Shown one piece after another: positions 44,495-52,880 of a DNA stretch of 64,000 bases. Position 1 is the stretch's first letter, and every line of letters starts with the position of its first letter. The notes under the pieces are model-generated. The model was given only the letters and a program-made list of their open reading frames with translations. It had not been told where the DNA came from and did no database searches. Source of the DNA: Oligoflexus sp. (GTDB lineage Bacteria > Bdellovibrionota_B > Oligoflexia > Oligoflexales > Oligoflexaceae); the NCBI GenBank assembly GCA_014378195.1, contig JACMOC010000052.1:18388-82387 (forward strand), in the 5' to 3' direction. Both the position numbers and the translations under genes were made by a program.

Positions 44495-44533
44495 GAGAGT
44501 GAGCGGAAGTCCAAAAGACTCCCGCTCACTCTC
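44495..44533. repeat. Repeated hairpin, copy 1
   Basis: GAGAGTGAGCGG (44495-44506) and CCGCTCACTCTC (44522-44533) form a 12-bp stem, with an inner AGTC/GACT. The core GAGCGGAAGTCCA.AAGACTCCCGCTC recurs at 45938-45964. No T-tract follows here. It lies between higA and the end of the interrupted lipoprotein gene. Confidence 0.8.
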
Positions 44534-44539
44534 GGCCTA

Positions 44540-45613
44540 TTACTTACTGCCCATCGCCGTGGCGGCAAAGATCGATGACATCAATTTAATAGATTTTTCA
44601 GACTGAGCGACTGTTGCATGCTCACCACTTCCGTCAAGACCATGGCTCCCGTCTTCGTCTTGGTAATTTTTGCAGTTATCTTCGCACTTCTGATCGACAC
44701 CTTGGATAGTTACACGATCACCATCTTTCGTGAAGTGGACTGTGACGTCAATCCGTGGGTTGAAAAAGTGAGCATGTGGCATCGCAGCAAAAGTGACCGA
44801 ATCAGCACTGCGTTTTTTCAACTCATAATCAAATTTCAAGTTCTGATATTTGAAGTTTTTGACTTTTTTGCCTTTTGCGACATCAAAGGCTATCGCTTCG
44901 AGATCAGATTCAGAGGCAAAGTTGAGTTTTACGACCTTCGAGATATGGTTAATATTAATAAGTGTCGCGTCATTTCTCGCGATATCAGCACAGATATCAA
45001 AGATATCGTTGAGGCGGATATCTTTCTTTGTCTCGGAATAGCCGCGCTTTAATGTGTAATCTGTCGAGGATTCCATTTTTAAGCCCGATTCAACTCGCCC
45101 CGATAGGTTGAGGCCGAGGAACGAAATTCCAAGGTTGGCTTTGGGGGCCATTTCACTGCCTTGCGTAATAACCTTTTGGCTAGAGCATTGAAATAGGCGA
45201 TGGGCCGCGACTGTATCCGCATCTATAAAGAGCCCGCGACCGTCTTCCTTGCCATCGACATCACGTAGTCTTAGGATAGACACCTGGTGGAGCATGTTCC
45301 TGTTAAACAGTTCCGTGAAATTCATGCCGCCGCCAATATCAAAAACGACAGTCGATGCAAACTGTAAGCTCGCGCTCAAATTTGAACCGAGCGTAAGAGT
45401 TTTGAGTGAGCTCCTGGATGCGTTTAATGTATCAGCTGGAAGGTCTTATTCGAAAGATATCTCTTTTGTGAGTTCAACCTTCTTGCTCCATTTTTCTTCA
45501 ATTTTCTTGGAAACCGAAGCATTCAAACCTGATGCACTTGGGTTCTCACCGCAGCCGATGGTCAGAGTTAAAAGTCCAACGAGTCCGATCGATCCTGCAA
45601 TTAAATCCTTCAT
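44540..45613 (-). pseudogene. Lipoprotein gene interrupted by an in-frame TAA at codon 56
   Basis: A 358-codon frame starts at ATG 45613 (AAAGGA 5 bases upstream) and ends in TAA at 44540. An internal TAA is at 45448-45446. The N-terminus is a lipoprotein signal (GLVGLLTLTIGC, then GENPSASG). After the TAA the frame continues without a break: LPADTLNASRSSLKTLTLG, SASLQFASTVVFDIGGGM, a middle with ISFLGLNLSGRVESGLKM, and an acidic Cys-containing tail (KCEDNCKNYQDEDGSHG). No good internal start is seen after the TAA. No family is recognised. Probably a recent nonsense pseudogene. Confidence 0.7.
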
Positions 45614-45937
45614 TTTATTCCTTTATGAGTTGTGCGGTGAAAGAGATGAGTGAATGGTTCCAAGTGATTTCGATTACGTTTTCCTCATTTGCAACGTGGC
45701 TGCTTCTACTGCAGGGGGAATTTGATAACAATATTAATTGCCAATATCGCCTGGTTTCGCAGACTGAAATAGCGAAGTTTCAAAGTAAATTATTTGGAAA
45801 ATTAGGTCTGATATTATAGGGGGTAATATGGATTTAATCGGAAAGTTGTATTTTCCTTAAACCACGTTTTTGGAAAATTTTATGAAATTTAAATAAGCAA
45901 TCTTTGAACGAATATTCAGAAATTAGTGGCAAAAAAA
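45614..45937. other. AT-rich interval upstream of the interrupted lipoprotein gene
   Basis: No well-supported gene. A 57-codon plus-strand frame (45646-45819) has only a weak AAAGAG and no family match. TATAAT on the minus strand near 45825 may be part of a promoter for the lipoprotein gene, but no -35 is convincing. Confidence 0.5.
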
Positions 45938-45964
45938 GAGCGGAAGTCCAGAAGACTCCCGCTC
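45931..45964 (-). terminator. Repeated hairpin, copy 2; terminator of dps
   Basis: Minus strand: GAGCGGGAGTC, five-base loop, GACTTCCGCTC, then seven T. The stem is nearly the same sequence as copy 1 at 44495-44533. It lies 20 bases after the dps stop. Confidence 0.9.
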
Positions 45965-45984
45965 ATTCTTAAATCAGTAGAAAA

Positions 45985-46473
45985 TCAAGACTGTAGTGTC
46001 GCGCGCAACATCCACAACGTCTTACCATGAACTTCCAGACGACCTGTAAGTAGGTCAGCTGTTGCTGCATCATCAGCGGCTTCCGCCGAAGCAATACCTG
46101 CTTTCAAGTCAGTAACAACCGATTCGTGGCCTTTGATCAGGTCTTTGACCATTTCTTCAGCAGACGGTAGCTTAGATAGCTCTTGAATGCTTCCGGTCTT
46201 GAGCATCTCCTGGAGATTAAAAGGAGCGCGTGCCTGGAGTGCGCGAACGCGTTCCGCCAGTTCGTCGATTGCTAAAAAGAGATCGTTATATTGCTCTTCA
46301 AACATTTTATGAAGAGAGTAAAACTGAGGTCCAACGACATTCCAGTGGTAGCCTTGGGTTTTAGCGAAAAGCACGTAGGAGCTACACACAGCTTTGTGTA
46401 AATGCTCGGCAACGTCGGATTTTGTACCAGAACCGACTGCATCTGATTTTGTATCTTTTAGTGGCGTAGGCAT
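45985..46473 (-). CDS. dps: Dps-family ferritin-like DNA-protection protein
   Basis: 162 residues with GAGGAG before the ATG. Ferroxidase residues sit at the subunit interface: His in TQGYHWNVVGPQF, and Asp/Glu in MFEEQYNDLFLAIDELAER. The C-terminal helix (TGRLEVHGKTLWMLRATL) is typical. Dps forms a dodecamer that stores iron and shields DNA from peroxide. The N-terminal tail (KDTKSDAVGSGTKSD) is short and Lys-containing. Monocistronic. Confidence 0.94.
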   Translation of the reverse strand: MPTPLKDTKSDAVGSGTKSDVAEHLHKAVCSSYVLFAKTQGYHWNVVGPQFYSLHKMFEEQYNDLFLAIDELAERVRALQARAPFNLQEMLKTGSIQELSKLPSAEEMVKDLIKGHESVVTDLKAGIASAEAADDAATADLLTGRLEVHGKTLWMLRATLQS

Positions 46474-46587
46474 AAAAACTCCTCAATCATGTTTCACTTA
46501 ACCACCATAGGACTGGTTCGGAAAGGTGTCGAGGGAAAAAGGTTCTCCCTTCGCGTGTTTCAAGCAAACAGTCTATATTTTAAGAGG

Positions 46588-48168
46588 TTAATGCTTGAAG
46601 TGACGAATTTGGCTAAAAACCATGGCGATGCCGTGTTCGTTCGCGGCAGCGATAGATTCGTCATCACGCATTGACCCACCTGGCTGAACTATACTGGCTA
46701 TTCCAAGCTTTGCAGCTGTATCGACGGAATCCCGAAAAGGGAAAAACGCGTCGCTCGCCATCACGGCGCCTTGTAACGATCGTCGGAGTTCCGCCGCTTT
46801 CTGCGCCGCAAAAAGTGCAGAATCGATGCGACTCATTTGTCCGGCTCCTACGGCCAGAGTAACGCCATCTTTGGCATATACGATCGCATTTGACTTTACG
46901 TGTTTGCATACCCGCTGAGCAAACACCATATCGTTTTCCTGCTGCGCGGTGGGGATAGCCTTGCTGGCGATCGTCCATAAATCCTTGTCCAGGCGAACGA
47001 CGTCACGCTCTTGAACAAGCACCCCTCCAATGACAGTGCGCATATCGATTTGTTTTGCCGGGGTCTGCGTGTTGATGAGATAGGGGAGCTCGAGTAGCCG
47101 CAAGTTTTTCTTAGCCGCAAGTATGCTTTGCGCTTCGGTGCTGAAGCGAGGCGCGACTATGCACTCAAGGAACGTTTGCGCGAGGGCCTTTGCAGTCTCG
47201 GCATCAACTTCTGTATTAAACGCGACGATGCCGCCAAAAGCTGATTTCGGATCGGCTGCAAGAGCGCGCTCGTAGATGCCCAGTAAGGCATCGCTCCGCG
47301 CCCCGATTGCGACACCGCAGGGATTCGTGTGTTTGATTACCGCAATGGCCTTGAACTCCGGAAAATCCGCCACTAATTGCGCGGCACCGTCGATATCAAG
47401 CAGGTTGTTATAGGATAATTCTTTGCCCTGGAGAATCCGGGCATCCTGGAGACCGCCAGGAATACTCAATTCACTGTGATAAAATTTGGCCTGCTGATGC
47501 GGGTTTTCCCCATAACGCAAAGGCTGAACTTCCTTGAGATTCAAGGCAATCGCATGAGGAAGGACATTTTCTGCCTTATCCTGACCTTCGAAGTACGAAG
47601 CGATCTTGCCGTCGTACTGGGAAATATGCCGAAACACTTTGCCTGCTAACATGCGCCGAAGCTCGTCATGCAAACCACCGCTTTGGAGCTCTTCCAACAC
47701 GCGCCCATAATCCGAAGGATCAATGACCGGCGCACATGAGAGGTAGTTCTTCGCTGCAGCGCGGAGCATGCAGGGACCACCGATGTCTATGAACTCGATC
47801 GCCTTTGGTAGATCAAGTCTTTGCTCAAGCGCTTTTTTTGCGAAATCATAAAGATTGGCGACGACGAGATCAATAGGACGAATGCCAAATTCAAGCACTT
47901 GATGGCGATGGGTTTCTTTATTGCGGTCGAAAAGTATACCCCCGTGAATCTTGGGGTGCAGGGTTTTTACGCGACCGTCGAGTATCTCTGGGCTGCCTGT
48001 GTAGGTGGCGGCTTCGGTGCACACGATGTTTTCGGACTGCAGGAGTTTCGCGGTGCCGCCAGTCGAAAGGATTTCGAAACCAAGCGTAACGAGCGCGCGT
48101 GCAAAGGAGACAACGCCTGTTTTATCAGTGACAGAGATCAGGGCCAGGGGCTTTTGAGCTGAGGTCAT
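46588..48168 (-). CDS. purH: PurH, AICAR transformylase/IMP cyclohydrolase
   Basis: 526 residues, full length. The cyclohydrolase domain is N-terminal (LISVTDKTGVVSFARAL, EILSTGGTAKLL, GRVKTLHPKIHGGIL, YDFAKKALEQ). The transformylase has LRYGENPHQQAKFY, AVIKHTNPCGVAIG with the catalytic Lys-His, and GAGQMSRIDSALFA. It performs the last two steps of IMP synthesis in the cytoplasm. The upstream 48193 gene is 24 bases away on the same strand and probably co-transcribed. Confidence 0.97.
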   Translation of the reverse strand: MTSAQKPLALISVTDKTGVVSFARALVTLGFEILSTGGTAKLLQSENIVCTEAATYTGSPEILDGRVKTLHPKIHGGILFDRNKETHRHQVLEFGIRPIDLVVANLYDFAKKALEQRLDLPKAIEFIDIGGPCMLRAAAKNYLSCAPVIDPSDYGRVLEELQSGGLHDELRRMLAGKVFRHISQYDGKIASYFEGQDKAENVLPHAIALNLKEVQPLRYGENPHQQAKFYHSELSIPGGLQDARILQGKELSYNNLLDIDGAAQLVADFPEFKAIAVIKHTNPCGVAIGARSDALLGIYERALAADPKSAFGGIVAFNTEVDAETAKALAQTFLECIVAPRFSTEAQSILAAKKNLRLLELPYLINTQTPAKQIDMRTVIGGVLVQERDVVRLDKDLWTIASKAIPTAQQENDMVFAQRVCKHVKSNAIVYAKDGVTLAVGAGQMSRIDSALFAAQKAAELRRSLQGAVMASDAFFPFRDSVDTAAKLGIASIVQPGGSMRDDESIAAANEHGIAMVFSQIRHFKH

Positions 48169-48192
48169 GGAGGACTCCGTGAAAGGTCAGTG

Positions 48193-48603
48193 TCAGTGCG
48201 TGGCGTTTTTTTGAGCTTCGGTCAGAAATCCGGAATCCTGGCCAACGCGGGCGATGCCCAGAAAAAGGGATCGGTCTCGTTCTGTGTGAACGAGCTTTTG
48301 ATAAGCCCGTTCGTAGATGTCGTAAACCGGATCTGCGCCGCGATCGGACGGGCTAAACCCGAGTTTATCGCCGGTCAAGGCACAAACAAGGATATAGATT
48401 CGAGCCATTTCGAATTTGGGTATCGCATGTTCATGCTTCGTAGGGTTGAACTCTTCCGGTTTGATTCCGAAATCGTTTTCGTTCAAGAGGTAAAGTTCCA
48501 TCTCGCGGAGCTTTACTTTTAAGCCGGATTCGAGATGTTCGTATTGATCGACGAAGAGAGATTTTACGCGCTCATTGTCCGAGTCGAGTTGGTCAGGATT
48601 CAA
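48193..48603 (-). CDS. Hypothetical protein upstream of purH
   Basis: 136 residues from a TTG at 48603 that has GGAGGG 7 bases upstream. Mostly helical and acidic, no Cys pairs or membrane segment: LFVDQYEHLESGLKVKLRE, FEMARIYILVCALTGDKLGF, ADPVYDIYERAYQKLVHTER. I do not recognise the family. Its place before purH suggests co-transcription but does not prove a metabolic role. Confidence 0.65.
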   Translation of the reverse strand: MNPDQLDSDNERVKSLFVDQYEHLESGLKVKLREMELYLLNENDFGIKPEEFNPTKHEHAIPKFEMARIYILVCALTGDKLGFSPSDRGADPVYDIYERAYQKLVHTERDRSLFLGIARVGQDSGFLTEAQKNATH

Positions 48604-48709
48604 GGCCGGTCCCTCCGCTAAATGATCGGTGTACCATACAACCGGGTCTCCTTACAGAGCAAGGGTGCTTTGCGGAAACTTGGGCGGAGAAAGCCTTTGA
48701 GTAAGTACC

Positions 48710-48738
48710 TTGCAATGCACGCTACTAGGTGGTAGCTT
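48710..48738 (+). promoter_or_regulatory. Candidate promoter and PadR operator
   Basis: TTGCAA (48710-48715), a 17-base spacer and a poor -10, TAGCTT (48733-48738). The inverted repeat GCTAC-N6-GTAGC (48721-48736) overlaps the spacer and -10, a position suited to autorepression by the PadR protein. Confidence 0.4.
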
Positions 48739-48758
48739 AAAATTCGGAGGCGGTACAG

Positions 48759-49079
48759 ATGAGCACTCAATTAAAAAAAGGCACCTTGGAACTCTGTGTC
48801 TTAGGGGTGTTATCGCGCGCCGATCGTTACGGCTACGAGTTGGTCGAGATCATTTCTCGCCATATCGACATAAGTGAAGGTACGATTTATCCCCTCTTGC
48901 GACGGTGCCTTAACGATGGGCTCTTCGATAGTTACCTGAAGGAATCAGATCAAGGACCACCTCGCAAATACTATCGCCTCACCGATCGAGGCAAAACGAT
49001 TTACGCAGCGCAAAGACTTGAATGGGACAGCTTTTCGGCGTCCATGAACAGACTCCTCAAGGAGGTAGATCAGCCATGA
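48759..49079 (+). CDS. PadR-family transcriptional regulator
   Basis: 106 residues, GGAGG 8 bases before the ATG. The winged helix is typical of Pad[55 protein letters not shown]. PadR proteins are mostly repressors that respond to small molecules or envelope stress. Its stop overlaps the next start (ATGA), and the operon with DUF1700 and DUF4097 genes recurs in many bacteria. It probably represses its own operon. Confidence 0.92.
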   Translation: MSTQLKKGTLELCVLGVLSRADRYGYELVEIISRHIDISEGTIYPLLRRCLNDGLFDSYLKESDQGPPRKYYRLTDRGKTIYAAQRLEWDSFSASMNRLLKEVDQP

Positions 49080-49666
49080 CCGAACACGATTACCTGAACG
49101 AACTCGACAGTGCGCTGACGGCCTTACCTAAGGCTCAGCGTGACGACATACTTGACGATTACCGGTCCCACTTTTACGAAGCGCGGGAACGAGGCAAGAG
49201 CGATGACGAAATAACGCATGCGCTGGGGAGCCCAAAGGTGATCGCGCGCACATTTGTTGCGGATTATCATTTTAATAGCTGGCAATCACCGGTCGATGGA
49301 CAAAGCCTAGGCAGTCGTTTTTTTCATCTGTCGCGCGGGTTGCTGGTGCTCTTGTCTCTCCTGTTTTTCAATTTCTTTTTCATCCTTTGGCCCGTGGTGG
49401 CCGGTGCCATGATGCTTTTCGCGGCTTGGGTAGTCATAGCGGTTACGGGTTTAATCAGTGTGATTTTTGCTGTCATTGGTCTCGTCGGCGGCGTGTCCGG
49501 ACTCGTACTGCCCAATCTTTCGGCCCAATTTTCCCTCTTTTTCTACGCTGTGGGAACAGGGTTGCTTGCGGCGATGACGGGCTATGCGCTTTATCAACTC
49601 AGTCAGTTAGCGATTCGCGGGATACTGCGTTACATCAAACTTAATATCAAGCTGATCGCAGCTTAA
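49076..49666 (+). CDS. DUF1700-family membrane protein
   Basis: 196 residues from ATG 49076, with AAGGAGG upstream and a 4-base overlap with the padR stop. The cytoplasmic N-terminus matches DUF1700/HAAS ([40 protein letters not shown]). It is followed by three or four membrane helices ([55 protein letters not shown]). Such proteins occur with PadR regulators and DUF4097 proteins; their role in envelope homeostasis is not established. Confidence 0.87.
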   Translation: MTEHDYLNELDSALTALPKAQRDDILDDYRSHFYEARERGKSDDEITHALGSPKVIARTFVADYHFNSWQSPVDGQSLGSRFFHLSRGLLVLLSLLFFNFFFILWPVVAGAMMLFAAWVVIAVTGLISVIFAVIGLVGGVSGLVLPNLSAQFSLFFYAVGTGLLAAMTGYALYQLSQLAIRGILRYIKLNIKLIAA

Positions 49667-49677
49667 CGGAGACCTCC

Positions 49678-50616
49678 ATGCAAAAATCCAGGCTATGTCT
49701 CTTCATGATTTTGGGTGTGGTTGTTATCGTGTCTCTCTCCTTGGGGCGATGGTTTGACAGCCGCTGCGATAAAGGCTGTCTACAATCGGTCCTTCATAAT
49801 TCGTTTGCGAACGTAGGCAATGATTTTTCTACAAAACTCGGCGATTTTCATGTGGATAGCGACGAAGAAAATGACGAAGTCAGCAGTGGCTCGTCAACGC
49901 TCGCCGATCTCCCGGCGCTGGATGGGATTACGGTTATTCATGTGAAATCCGTGGCAACAGATTGGGTCGTGAATCAAACAGCAGAGACCTTCGCTTTAAG
50001 TCTATCGAGCCAAAAACATAAAGACCGCGTTGTGGTTGCGAAAAAAGGCTCGACCCTCACGATTGAAATCAAAGCGAACGGTCCGAAACAGGCTGAGCTT
50101 TCCCTGCCGATCAAGTTTATTGGAAAGCTGGAACTGGGAACGGTTTCGGGCGATATTCATGTCAGCAGCAAACTTGCGCTTGCCGCATTGAAGCTCGACA
50201 CCGCATCGGGCGACCTTAAGCTCGAGGGATGGCCGCGCGACGCACTTGAAATCAATACAGTAAGCGGTAATGTCCAAAGCACTGCAGATGAACCGATCAT
50301 GGCGAAAACGATTCAGTTTCAAAGTGTTTCCGGCGATTTGAAAGCGCATATTTCAGAGGGTTTTCAAAGTTTTACGGCTCATACAGTCTCGGGGACAGTA
50401 CGACTGAAGTTGCCGAAGGCGCTCGCCTTCGTTTATAAACTCCACGCAATCTCGGGCGATTTCATGGGAATGCCGAAGGGCGGAGACCTCAAAGATGGGT
50501 TTGGCAACAAAGATCTGAAGGGCACCTTTGGAGTAAATCCTCAGAGCCGTGTGGAGTTTGAGTCCGTATCGGGAGACTTTGAGCTTGATCAGGCTGACAG
50601 CCTCGGTAGCCGCTAA
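49678..50616 (+). CDS. DUF4097-family envelope protein with VSGD repeats
   Basis: 312 residues, ACGGAG before the ATG. An N-terminal membrane anchor (LCLFMILGVVVIVSLSLG) is followed by two Cys (SRCDKGCL) and a Ser/Glu linker. From about residue 150 there is a right-handed beta-helix-like repeat of about 20 residues with VSGDIHV, ASGDLKL, VSGNVQS, VSGDLKA, VSGTVRL, ISGDFMG and VSGDFEL. This is the DUF4097 signature. It probably faces the periplasm. Third gene of the PadR operon. Confidence 0.85.
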   Translation: MQKSRLCLFMILGVVVIVSLSLGRWFDSRCDKGCLQSVLHNSFANVGNDFSTKLGDFHVDSDEENDEVSSGSSTLADLPALDGITVIHVKSVATDWVVNQTAETFALSLSSQKHKDRVVVAKKGSTLTIEIKANGPKQAELSLPIKFIGKLELGTVSGDIHVSSKLALAALKLDTASGDLKLEGWPRDALEINTVSGNVQSTADEPIMAKTIQFQSVSGDLKAHISEGFQSFTAHTVSGTVRLKLPKALAFVYKLHAISGDFMGMPKGGDLKDGFGNKDLKGTFGVNPQSRVEFESVSGDFELDQADSLGSR

Positions 50617-50715
50617 AAGGCTGGGCGGAATAGGGCTTTTCCCCCGGGTCTTCCTGTGATAGAGCTGGCTCGTATAAAAACGACCGACCGCCTTCAACGG
50701 GAAGGGTTTTAACCT

Positions 50716-51774
50716 ATGAAAATCGCTATGCTTCTCTCCGGAGGAGTCGACAGCTCAGTTGCCTTGGCCGAACTTCAGCGCCAAGGCCACACCGACATCA
50801 CCGCTTTTTATCTCAAAATTTGGCTTGAAGATGACCTTCAGTATCTCGGGGAATGCCCTTGGGAAGAAGATCTTGTCTATGCCCGGGGCGTTTGCGAAAA
50901 GCTCTGCGTGCCCCTCGAAATCGTATCGCTCCAGAGAGCCTATTGGGATCGCGTTGTCGCGCATACCGTCGCGGAGCTGAAATTAGGCCGTACGCCGAGC
51001 CCCGATATCCTCTGCAATGAAAACGTGAAATTTGGTGCCTTCGCCGACCTCATAGACGAGAGCTACACGCATATAGCATCGGGACATTACGCCCGCGTTG
51101 AGTCGGATCCTGCAACCGGAGCAAGACTTTTGAAGGGCATCGATCCCATCAAAGATCAGACGTACTTTTTATCTCGTCTTTCGCAGAAACAATTGGATCG
51201 GGCGCTGTTCCCGATCGGTCATTTGCCAAAACCTGAAGTGCGCAAGCTCGCTACTTTTTATGACCTGCCGACTCAGGATCGTCCTGACAGCCAAGGCATC
51301 TGCTTTTTGGGCAAACTCAAGTTCTCCGAATTTGTGAAGGCTCATCTCGGCGAACGAGAAGGCTTCATCATCGATATCGAGTCGAATAAAGCCTTAGGCA
51401 AACACAAAGGCTTTTGGTTTCATACGATCGGCCAGCGTAAAGGTCTTGGCTTGTCAGGCGGGCCTTGGTTTGTCGTGCAAAAAGATGCCGCAAAAAACAT
51501 TGTTTATGTATCATGTGACGAGGCGCGCCTCGAACGACCTCAGCTCGATTTCACAGTTGGGCATGTGCATTGGTTCGAAAAACCTGCATCCTTAACGCGT
51601 GATTTTGATGTTAAGATTCGGCACGGCGTTCGCACGACCAAGTGCCGGCTGCAAGACCTCGGTGAAGGCCGCTTGAAAATACATCTCGATACGCCCGATG
51701 GTGGAATCGCCCCGGGACAATATGCGGTGATTTATGATGGGGATGCCTGTATCGGCTCTGGTGTCATTGAATAG
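50716..51774 (+). CDS. mnmA: tRNA-uridine 2-sulfurtransferase MnmA
   Basis: 352 residues. The ATP pyrophosphatase loop is LLSGGVDSSVALAEL. Substrate segments are ILCNENVKFGAF (first catalytic Cys), ASGHYARV, KDQTYFLSRL, SQGICFLG (second catalytic Cys) and HTIGQRKGLGLSGG. MnmA thiolates U34 of Glu, Gln and Lys tRNAs in the cytoplasm. It stands alone after the PadR operon. Confidence 0.95.
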   Translation: MKIAMLLSGGVDSSVALAELQRQGHTDITAFYLKIWLEDDLQYLGECPWEEDLVYARGVCEKLCVPLEIVSLQRAYWDRVVAHTVAELKLGRTPSPDILCNENVKFGAFADLIDESYTHIASGHYARVESDPATGARLLKGIDPIKDQTYFLSRLSQKQLDRALFPIGHLPKPEVRKLATFYDLPTQDRPDSQGICFLGKLKFSEFVKAHLGEREGFIIDIESNKALGKHKGFWFHTIGQRKGLGLSGGPWFVVQKDAAKNIVYVSCDEARLERPQLDFTVGHVHWFEKPASLTRDFDVKIRHGVRTTKCRLQDLGEGRLKIHLDTPDGGIAPGQYAVIYDGDACIGSGVIE

Positions 51775-51788
51775 AGTACGGAATGGTG

Positions 51789-51805
51789 CGGACGGCAACG
51801 CCGTC
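51789..51805. terminator. Hairpin between convergent mnmA and lipase genes
   Basis: GGACGGC-AAC-GCCGTCC is a perfect 7-bp stem with a three-base loop. The T-tract is weak, so its efficiency is uncertain. It lies between two convergent genes. Confidence 0.5.
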
Positions 51806-51833
51806 CTACCGTTTCTTAGGGGTGAGTTCGGGT

Positions 51834-52700
51834 CTAATCCTTCAAAACATCGATGATAGTTTGAGCCAAGAGTTCGTGTCCTTTGACCGATGGATGTTCG
51901 TTACATGTTCCGTCGGCCAAGAGAATCAACAGCCCTGCCTTGCAAGAATCTCCATTAAAGTCACGCGCAACTTTGTTGAATGCGTCAAAGCCGGAAGCGA
52001 CTTTGAAGTGTTTGAGGCGAGCGATCGTCCGCACTTCGGCCTGGATGGATTTCAGCACTAAAAATTGAATAGGATCTTTATAGTTTCGCGCATAATTCGA
52101 TGTGTAGACGATTTGACCATCAAATCCGGTCGCGCGGAGCGTGTCGACGATGTGATTGAGGTTCTTTGCAATAGTGGACGTCACGCCCAGCATCTTGGAT
52201 GCTTTGCAAAGGGTAGGGTTGGATTGAAGGTTGCATGCATCCTCCGCCATCAAAACATCGTTACCTGTTAGGGTCATCGTGATGAGCTTGGTGCCTGGGT
52301 GCTTTTTGAGGAAGTCGACGGCGAAATCAAGCTGAGCAACATCGTAGTTTATTTTAAGGTTGGCATGTGCGGGTGCATTGCCGCTGCGACAGCCGTTGTC
52401 AGGAATGGTTTTGTCGATGAATGACGATGTTGATTCGCCCACGCAGGACGGGTTGGTCAACTGAAGAACTAGCGCGTCGGCGATCACCTCGGGAAACGCA
52501 CGAAACCTTCCGTCAGCAATAGTCTGGGCATTGTAAGAAATAAGGGGATTGTATCCAAAGGAGATCGAGTCACCAAGGGCAAGGTATTCAGGGCCTAAGT
52601 GAATAGGGGGCTCGCTATGGACTTGAGAATTCTGTTGATTCATCGAACCGCATGATGCAAGGAGAGTCAACAGTGGCAAAGATTTTAATAGACGGTTCAC
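51834..52700 (-). CDS. SGNH/GDSL-family lipoprotein hydrolase
   Basis: I chose the GTG at 52700 (GGAG 8 bases upstream), giving 288 residues; an open frame extends to 52790. The signal peptide ends in a lipobox (LPLLTLLASC, then GSMNQQN). Block I is YLALGDSISFGYNP with the nucleophile Ser. Block III is LTGNDVLMAED. Block V is DGTCNEHPSVKGHELLA with the catalytic His. A lipid-anchored esterase or lipase, probably in the periplasm or on the outer membrane. The fold is closest to the secreted GDSL lipases. Substrate unknown. Confidence 0.87.
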   Translation of the reverse strand: MNRLLKSLPLLTLLASCGSMNQQNSQVHSEPPIHLGPEYLALGDSISFGYNPLISYNAQTIADGRFRAFPEVIADALVLQLTNPSCVGESTSSFIDKTIPDNGCRSGNAPAHANLKINYDVAQLDFAVDFLKKHPGTKLITMTLTGNDVLMAEDACNLQSNPTLCKASKMLGVTSTIAKNLNHIVDTLRATGFDGQIVYTSNYARNYKDPIQFLVLKSIQAEVRTIARLKHFKVASGFDAFNKVARDFNGDSCKAGLLILLADGTCNEHPSVKGHELLAQTIIDVLKD

Positions 52701-52880
52701 AGATAGAGCTCCGGTTTGGTTAGGAAAAAATGAGATTAAAAAATAGTCCATGACTGCGGCAAAGGACAGTATGATTCGCATAAAAATCATTACAAAGTAA
52801 TAGCCTCACTCTGCCCATGACAAAAGTGAAGCTATTTTTGATGAGAAAGGTTTTTTTTCGATCAGCTGTGGAAACGTTTG

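Noticed and set aside
45646..45819. 57-codon plus-strand frame MSEWFQVISITFSSF... upstream of the lipoprotein gene
   Set aside because: Only a weak AAAGAG site, AT-rich third positions and no recognisable fold. It lies in the likely promoter region of the minus-strand gene.
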